A stretch of 64,000 bases of DNA from positions 3,330,301-3,394,300 of the forward strand of contig NZ_JAPDNR010000001.1 in NCBI RefSeq assembly GCF_025989125.1. The letters are read 5' to 3'. The stretch comes from Chitinophaga nivalis (GTDB lineage: Bacteria > Bacteroidota > Bacteroidia > Chitinophagales > Chitinophagaceae). A model generated the notes under the pieces. The model was not told the DNA's origin and did no database searches. It saw only the letters and a program-made list of their open reading frames with translations. Positions 60,501 to 64,000 of this stretch are shown here, one piece after another (position 1 is the stretch's first letter; every line of letters begins with the position of its first letter). A program made the position numbers and the translations under genes.

Positions 60501-62012
60501 AGCCGTTTACAGGCAACACCGTATGCCGCGCCGGTAGGAGATAAGCCGGTTGCCGGTTATTGGGTCGTACGGAATTACGGGGATAGTGCAGCGGCGGCCA
60601 TTGCAGCGATAACGTGGCCTGGTGTGGCAGACAGCCTCCTGAATCAACAGCTGCAACAGCGTAGTTTTCTGGCAACAGGTACCTGGCAGGCTGGCGGATA
60701 TGGCCGGCCGGATACAGCAACCGGCGTGGTGGTAACAGGTCCGACCACCGATATCCGTAACAGCCAGCTGGTGCTGGTGGCCACCAACAATGCAGCCCCG
60801 GTATTTACCGTGCCGGCAGATAGGGTCGTAGTGAAAGATGATAGCTGTCGCTATCAGGCAGACCCGGCACAAACAGGTGTGCCGCAACAGGTAAAAGATG
60901 ACACGGATACCTTGCCGCTGATACGTTATATCGATAACAGGATCGCCGGTACCTGTGCCGGTGAAGACGTGATCGCCCGTACCTGGCAGGTGACAGACCA
61001 TGCCGGCAGAACGGCTACACAGGTGCAGCGTATCACCGGGAAAGATACCACCGCACCGTTGATACGTTGTAAAACAGCGATGCAACGGAGTGCCGGTAGT
61101 GGCGGTTGTACATACCGGGCGGCAGGTAATGAGCTGGATGTAACGGCTACTGATAATTGCAGTGCCATCGGCTATGCCTATACGTTGCAGGGTGCTACGC
61201 AAGGCAGCGGCGCCGGTACCTTGAACGGGGTTGCTTTCAATGCCGGTGCCACCACGATTACCTGGACAGCAAAAGATGTCTGCGGGAATAAGGCAGTATG
61301 TCAGTATACACTCACAGTAAACAGCGGACAGCTGGCGGTGAGTATACCGGCAGCGTATACGGTAAGTCCCGGCGGGAATGCCCATACGATTTATCTGGGC
61401 TATGGCCCGGGTGTCATCAGGCTGGCCGCGCAGGTAGCCGGTGGCAGGGCGCCTTATACTTTCCGCTGGTCTGCCGGTGGTACAACGGCCGCAGTACGGG
61501 TAAGTCCGGCTATACCGGGCGTATATCGTTATGACGTTACCGTTACAGATGCCAATGGTTGTACTGCCAACACTGCGGTGGATGTTACGGTCATGGATAT
61601 ACGTTGTAGTAGCCGTAAGGTGAGGGTATGTCATTATAAAGGCTGCGGCGACAACGGAAAAGAGTTGTGTATTCCTGCCATGGCAGTACCTGCGCACCTG
61701 GCAGCAGGCTGTCGATTGGGTAGTTGCAACCGGGGAGATATATCCGGAAAAGAAATGCCGGTATCTGAAAACGAAACCGGATGGGTGGTAACCATCAGTC
61801 CCAACCCGGCAACACAGTATTTTACCGTTACGTTGCCCGAAGGTGGAGCGTTGGTAACGGTCCGGGTATATGATATGCAGGGGAAAAGACTGGAAGAAAT
61901 CAGCAGTGCGGATCGGGTAATCCGGTTTGGAGAGCGGTGTATACCGGGTACCTATATCGTGGAAGTGATACAGGGAAGTAAGAGGAAAACAATGAATGTG
62001 ATTAAGTTATAG
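54573..62012 (+). CDS. Giant T9SS-secreted subtilase with LamG domains
   Basis: 2479 aa from MKKMLLLFFGCCMCTLLLHA (signal peptide). Domains: prodomain-like region 20-215; S8 peptidase 230-510 with H281 (SHSSGVAG) and S436 (GTSFAAP). At the Asp position VREN replaces the usual ViDT, putting Glu near 255 where Asp is expected. Then a proprotein-convertase-like jelly roll and Ig-like modules to about 900; LamG/concanavalin-type domains near 914-1090, 1381-1556 and 1733-1909; HYR-like Cys-rich modules near 2080-2250; an SprB/PKD-like module; and a type A T9SS sorting domain at 2406-2479 (SPNPATQYFTV...GTYIVEV). Likely a cell-surface or secreted protease acting on glycosylated or polymeric substrates. 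It is followed by a terminator. Confidence 0.92.
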   Translation: MKKMLLLFFGCCMCTLLLHAQLPGPREKDYRILHVNKKFTPPKGYTANDVDIRAAGTGGVQFTGDQYFLVQFEQLPTAGQREQLQQMGITLLDYFPNLAYYAHFRREIRSDRLRNFGVRTILPIDESFKLAEDLYTGRIPSHAKKGRQVEVTVMSYANAVAKEVEPALGRYGTITGKPTALQWTVLVSPEQLTELAGIKAIKYIEPVAAAPEPEKDNKEIKPEDIFSNDHGRSNFLNSGFGGLLYNGAGVNVMVRENGMHKGPDLQGRVMDGSNQPGEPTSHSSGVAGYLGSAGNINPRDRSNAWGANILGISGQNTYTLYDDPAKKIRVTNMSYGWTNDAASYSSLSAEHDNFIRTRPEAMLVYSSGNDGGDTAIGGKYNGLIGWANITGMPKHAKNLLTVSGTDYEDNFLEWTCKGPAYDGRIKPELTIEGVGGTSFAAPKVSGIFAILHQAFKTETAAATAPAALIKAILLNTADDIYNPGIDYKTGFGRPNVRRAYQTIKNRQYATEKITQGGQKSFPITVPAGTTQVRVLLYWHDYEATPGAAQALVNDLDLTVEDPGGNVALPWGLDTTATAIRLNALPTRKADHINNEEQVTIDQPVAGTYTLYVDGFNVPQGPQEFYVVYEFLQEEVVLSYPLGGESMGAGQEEYIRWDAFGTPGTFDLEYSVNNGNTWDTIATGIAAGRRQWKWTVPELAGKVLVRIKRGSQHSVSGAVSVMPVPASFKIDWVCDNALQLSWNKLPQTGVQYEIFKLGEKYMEQIGTTTDTIFGVNAPDAAAEEWYAVRAVGTGGVVGLRCNAVKKSTGLFKCNSVITGTAFGVRKDSVLLTGRVNALGKTLTQVAFEYGPTTAYGQTFAIPGTFTGTSFVPLEQQVPIQLRSGDTWHYRLKGALNGEAVYGEDRTFQPAPGNAMKFNGAETITLGSNDAVNGNKPRTIECWVKTSVYNADGGVITLPGSTGTTRGDFTLATNGADNQWKLSLWSVTRTYTLPDNKNEWHHMAITYDPANTTAILYYDGILWDTWNTGGPLTTLPGNMRLGTRSNGSAFYYNGEVDEVRIWRTVRTAAEIREHMHHPLTGTESGLVSYLNFDNPELFSYDIVSKKELAQTGALQKIKTSYPFGIGQTVTGLEAAGSQVFGAGVDVTAAYKTQDAQQVSFTKIALTSAPLNGFSATSSRIDSSFWIGHRYATTAGPLEMALTFKLKDTLPEYRPGKILLFTRKPYAAGQWQYTGTADAADSITNTVTLQRQSAYWQYLLMRDDHPFAYATVDSLVLADARAGAVTGSQYFSLSGANLPDTIQVKVPAGYQLSANDTAYMHAAETLRLATTGGALKDTKVFVRFAPAAGGSYEGALQILAGTTVLDSIFLKQEAVAVETTAGKALAFDGNGDYLEIQNLNWQPTEFTIEWWLKPKSFKNYNQSIGNGWGSFLAHADNSGGLNIGVANNAASRLQVAGAYTALNTWHHYAYTFKNGAAKIYRDGKLMDSKTGSAAPPNWSIFRIGANTGDAIDGELEEFRMWTTARTQQQIREGMHLTLTGAEPDLKLCLQFQEAQRGVVDISNNGYPVRLYNAVRVASTAPVAAGVSETQAITAAGVTDFTRTGVRLEMAATGTVPNGDVVVSRLYAAPADNLIPAAIDSSYWIINNYGSNATFTGLNKLTLYHIDGLSTTGPASYRLYRRPFNADGATWQLQGRTPDAAGHQVTYTFTAADAAVVFGQLAINRISGQSQVDTVAGQAYAFQGSNTGLKLQDLSWQPTVFTIEWWLKARTARDWNQQIGNGWGSFLMHANNDGSMSLGVANNAASRIEIPGAFNDLDTWHHYAYTFDQGKVNVYRDGILAGTQTASAFPARWTGFYVSGQEGDGIDGALDEFRIWSTARTVTEIRENMYHPVAAGTPGLKAYLQGQGQPGAGYFTEVSPNAYMVVADSDVKREASAVPVAMGVSRSATVQQAGRYVFDQTGLVLDYAATGSYPKGEVVVSRLQATPYAAPVGDKPVAGYWVVRNYGDSAAAAIAAITWPGVADSLLNQQLQQRSFLATGTWQAGGYGRPDTATGVVVTGPTTDIRNSQLVLVATNNAAPVFTVPADRVVVKDDSCRYQADPAQTGVPQQVKDDTDTLPLIRYIDNRIAGTCAGEDVIARTWQVTDHAGRTATQVQRITGKDTTAPLIRCKTAMQRSAGSGGCTYRAAGNELDVTATDNCSAIGYAYTLQGATQGSGAGTLNGVAFNAGATTITWTAKDVCGNKAVCQYTLTVNSGQLAVSIPAAYTVSPGGNAHTIYLGYGPGVIRLAAQVAGGRAPYTFRWSAGGTTAAVRVSPAIPGVYRYDVTVTDANGCTANTAVDVTVMDIRCSSRKVRVCHYKGCGDNGKELCIPAMAVPAHLAAGCRLGSCNRGDISGKEMPVSENETGWVVTISPNPATQYFTVTLPEGGALVTVRVYDMQGKRLEEISSADRVIRFGERCIPGTYIVEVIQGSKRKTMNVIKL

Positions 62013-62030
62013 TGATAGCAGGGTATCAGA

Positions 62031-62063
62031 GCGGGGCTGCCGGTAAGGTAGCCCCGCTTTTTG
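62031..62063 (+). terminator. Terminator after secreted subtilase
   Basis: 11-bp stem (GCGGGGCTGCC / GGTAGCCCCGC, one G-T pair) with a 5-base loop followed by TTTTTG, 18 bases after the stop. Confidence 0.9.
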
Positions 62064-62176
62064 TTTTTTATAGTCTCAAAAAATTATCATATCTTAATGC
62101 AGTTAACCACCCGCCTTTTTATTTTATTGAATGAACAACCATTTCTTTTTTCATTACAATCAAATCTGTTAACCAT

Positions 62177-62962
62177 ATGAAACATGTTATCACCAATTTC
62201 AAATCTACCTTCTGTATAGCAGCACTTTCAACAGCACTTTTTATCACCGGATGTAAACGCGAAGCAAGCGAAACGACTCCGGCCAAACCTGCAGCAGATG
62301 TTACCGCCCTGACAGAATTTTTGAGCAAAACTACCGGCGCTGATAAATCCAACATCAGTTATGATGAGCAGAAACAATTATTTACGGCCAATGGCGACAT
62401 CCTGATCAACAAAGACGAACTGCAGAAACACTATGACAAACAACCAGCCGGCGGCGTTACGACTGAACATTACCGGGGTACCTATCTGGTGTCCAATTCC
62501 ATCATTACCGAAGTACGGGTAAATAACCGGGTAAGTAACACGGCCTGGTCCAATGCCGTGGTAACTGCAATTGGTAACTGGAATGCCAGCAATATCAGCA
62601 GCGTATCCAAACTGAGATTTGTTTTTGCTTCTACCGGTGCGCATATTACCATTACCGACCTGTCCAATGAACCATCCAACTGGATTGCCCGCGCTTACCT
62701 GCCTACTTCCAATGGCAGACCAGGAGCTACCGTAGAAATCAACCGTTATCACGATGGTCTCAGCCAAAGCCAGAAAGTATTCGCACTGACCCATGAACTG
62801 GGCCACAACATTGGCTTGCTGCATACCAATCAGAACCAGGGTGTGTTTATTCAGGGTACACCTGCTTCTGATCCTAACTCCGTGATGAACTCTACTGTAT
62901 TGCCATGGAGCACTTTCACCTCCGGTGACATCACAGCTATCAGAATCCTCTATCCGAGATAA
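62177..62962 (+). CDS. Lipoprotein zinc metallopeptidase (M57-like)
   Basis: 261 aa. Signal peptide with lipobox FITGC (Cys 26) predicts a membrane-anchored lipoprotein. The active site HELGHNIGLLH (HExxHxxGxxH) and the later VMNST Met-turn define a metzincin; the HEIGH-type layout in Bacteroidota corresponds to family M57. The prodomain-like part (about 30-105) precedes it. A single gene, it sits next to the secreted subtilase, so both may serve extracellular proteolysis. Confidence 0.9.
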   Translation: MKHVITNFKSTFCIAALSTALFITGCKREASETTPAKPAADVTALTEFLSKTTGADKSNISYDEQKQLFTANGDILINKDELQKHYDKQPAGGVTTEHYRGTYLVSNSIITEVRVNNRVSNTAWSNAVVTAIGNWNASNISSVSKLRFVFASTGAHITITDLSNEPSNWIARAYLPTSNGRPGATVEINRYHDGLSQSQKVFALTHELGHNIGLLHTNQNQGVFIQGTPASDPNSVMNSTVLPWSTFTSGDITAIRILYPR

Positions 62963-62989
62963 TCGGGCATGGACTGATCTGCATCTTTG

Positions 62990-63013
62990 ACCACAAGGCG
63001 GGTGGTTTTTTTA
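62990..63013 (+). terminator. Short terminator after the metallopeptidase gene
   Basis: ACCAC / GTGGT short hairpin followed by a run of seven T, about 30 bases past the stop. The stem is only 5 bp, so weak. Confidence 0.5.
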
Positions 63014-63182
63014 ACGCAATAAATGGTACATTAGCAGTAGCGTTTAAACGGAAATCATCAGTAGCAATAACCATTATCCTGGCGTATTAACGGAACACCA
63101 TAAAACAGATACTGACGAACGAACCCCGTCAAAAGGATAGCCCTGACAGCAGTTATTTTCCACCCTCAAAATAGATAATCAT

Positions 63183-64000
63183 ATGTCAGTTGTTAACAGA
63201 TCAAAATGCCCTGTCTTATCCGGTTCCAATCAAAGTGAAGATCCTAACTTCAACGTGCTTACAGCAAATCCGGATCATTTTTTTAAACAATTGCGGCAAG
63301 AGGGACCTGTACACCGCGTAGCATTTGAAGATGGTTTCCCGGTTTGGCTGGTGACCCGTTATGATGATGTCATTAAAGTGTTACGGGACCCCCGCTTTAC
63401 CAAAGTACCGGTAGATCAACGCAAAACCAATCCTGATGCCGGTCAGGAAGAAGAAGCCCCTATTTATAAACTGAGGGAAGATCACATGTTATCAAAAGAT
63501 GCGCCTGACCATACCCGGCTGCGGACGCTGGTACAAAATGCCTTTACGCCCCGGTTGGTACAGTCGTTGCGCCCCCGTATTCAGCAGATTGCAGACGAAC
63601 TGCTGGATAAAGTACAACATCGCGGAAAGATAGAATTGGTAGAAGAATTTTCTTATCCGCTTCCCATTAGTGTGATCTCCGAATTATTAGGCCTGCCGGT
63701 AAAAGACCGGGAAAAAGTAAAACAATGGTCTGCAGACCTGGTGACCATCCACGTATCAGATGGCAACCGGAATGTGACGGAAATAGCGTCTACTCACTTC
63801 GTTGCCTATTTAAAAGAAGCATTTGACTACAGAAGAGCCAATCCCGGCGATGACCTGATCAGCGAAATGCTCCGCCAGCGGGACCAGGGCGACAGCCTGA
63901 CGGATGAAGAACTGTATGCGATGATATTCCTGCTGCTGATTGCAGGTCATGAAACGACAGCGCATCTGATCAGTAACAGTATATTCACCCTGTTAACAAA
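63183..64000 (+). CDS. Cytochrome P450, 3'-truncated by window edge
   Basis: First 272 codons of a bacterial class I P450 starting MSVVNRSKCPVLSGSN. FKQLRQEGPVHRV and VWLVTRYDDVIKVLRDPRFT are the usual N-terminal strands; LSKDAPDHTRLRTLVQNAFTPR is the C-helix with heme-propionate Arg/His; and LLLIAGHETTAH is the I-helix oxygen-activation motif. The heme Cys loop is beyond the window. CYP107-like enzymes hydroxylate polyketides, terpenes and fatty acids; substrate is unknown and may be set by genes to the right. Confidence 0.92.
   Translation, partial: MSVVNRSKCPVLSGSNQSEDPNFNVLTANPDHFFKQLRQEGPVHRVAFEDGFPVWLVTRYDDVIKVLRDPRFTKVPVDQRKTNPDAGQEEEAPIYKLREDHMLSKDAPDHTRLRTLVQNAFTPRLVQSLRPRIQQIADELLDKVQHRGKIELVEEFSYPLPISVISELLGLPVKDREKVKQWSADLVTIHVSDGNRNVTEIASTHFVAYLKEAFDYRRANPGDDLISEMLRQRDQGDSLTDEELYAMIFLLLIAGHETTAHLISNSIFTLLT

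Overview
The window looks like a chromosome segment from a Bacteroidota bacterium, most likely Chitinophaga or a close relative. This rests on a type IX secretion sorting domain, a GH97 glycosidase, an OMP_b-brl_3-type outer-membrane barrel, Bacteroidota-style lipoproteins, weak Shine-Dalgarno use, and the combination of a large NRPS with a RiPP operon. Genus is inference; there is no rRNA or other marker in the window.

Layout. 0-4.7 kb: the 3' part of a GH97 glycosidase gene, a second secreted glycosidase-like gene, a terminator, and a small LURP-one/tubby-like gene. 4.7-6.1 kb: AT-rich non-coding DNA ending in a 65-bp tandem duplication just before the NRPS. 6.1-28.2 kb: one giant NRPS gene (7380 aa, five modules, C-A-T-E x4 then C-A-T-TE). 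Its first two epimerase domains have lost their catalytic residues, and one 4584-bp A-T-E-C unit occurs twice in tandem. A strong hairpin at 28.26-28.30 kb separates it from the convergent operon.

28.3-44.0 kb (minus strand): an eleven-gene co-directional set that I read as a RiPP operon. In transcription order: S41-like peptidase whose nucleophile Ser is Cys; a 58-aa precursor peptide; an intra-operon hairpin; a radical SAM/SPASM maturase; a subtilase fused to a JmjC-type dioxygenase; a prolyl-hydroxylase-like 2OG/Fe(II) oxygenase; an outer-membrane barrel; a GT1 glycosyltransferase; a UPF0489 (arginase-fold) protein; an ABC exporter; a GT9-like protein; and a DUF6734-like protein. Together they could make, hydroxylate, glycosylate, trim and export a ribosomal peptide. 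This is the best candidate here for an undescribed system.

44.0-51.2 kb: AT-rich gap, an acyltransferase-3 membrane protein, an HxlR regulator divergent from an HSL-type esterase, a class I terpene synthase, and two alpha/beta hydrolases. 51.2-52.5 kb: non-coding DNA with a 128-bp tandem repeat array. 52.5-64 kb: two unknown genes, a 2.5-kilo-residue T9SS-secreted subtilase with LamG domains, a lipoprotein zinc metallopeptidase, and the 5' part of a cytochrome P450 running off the right edge.
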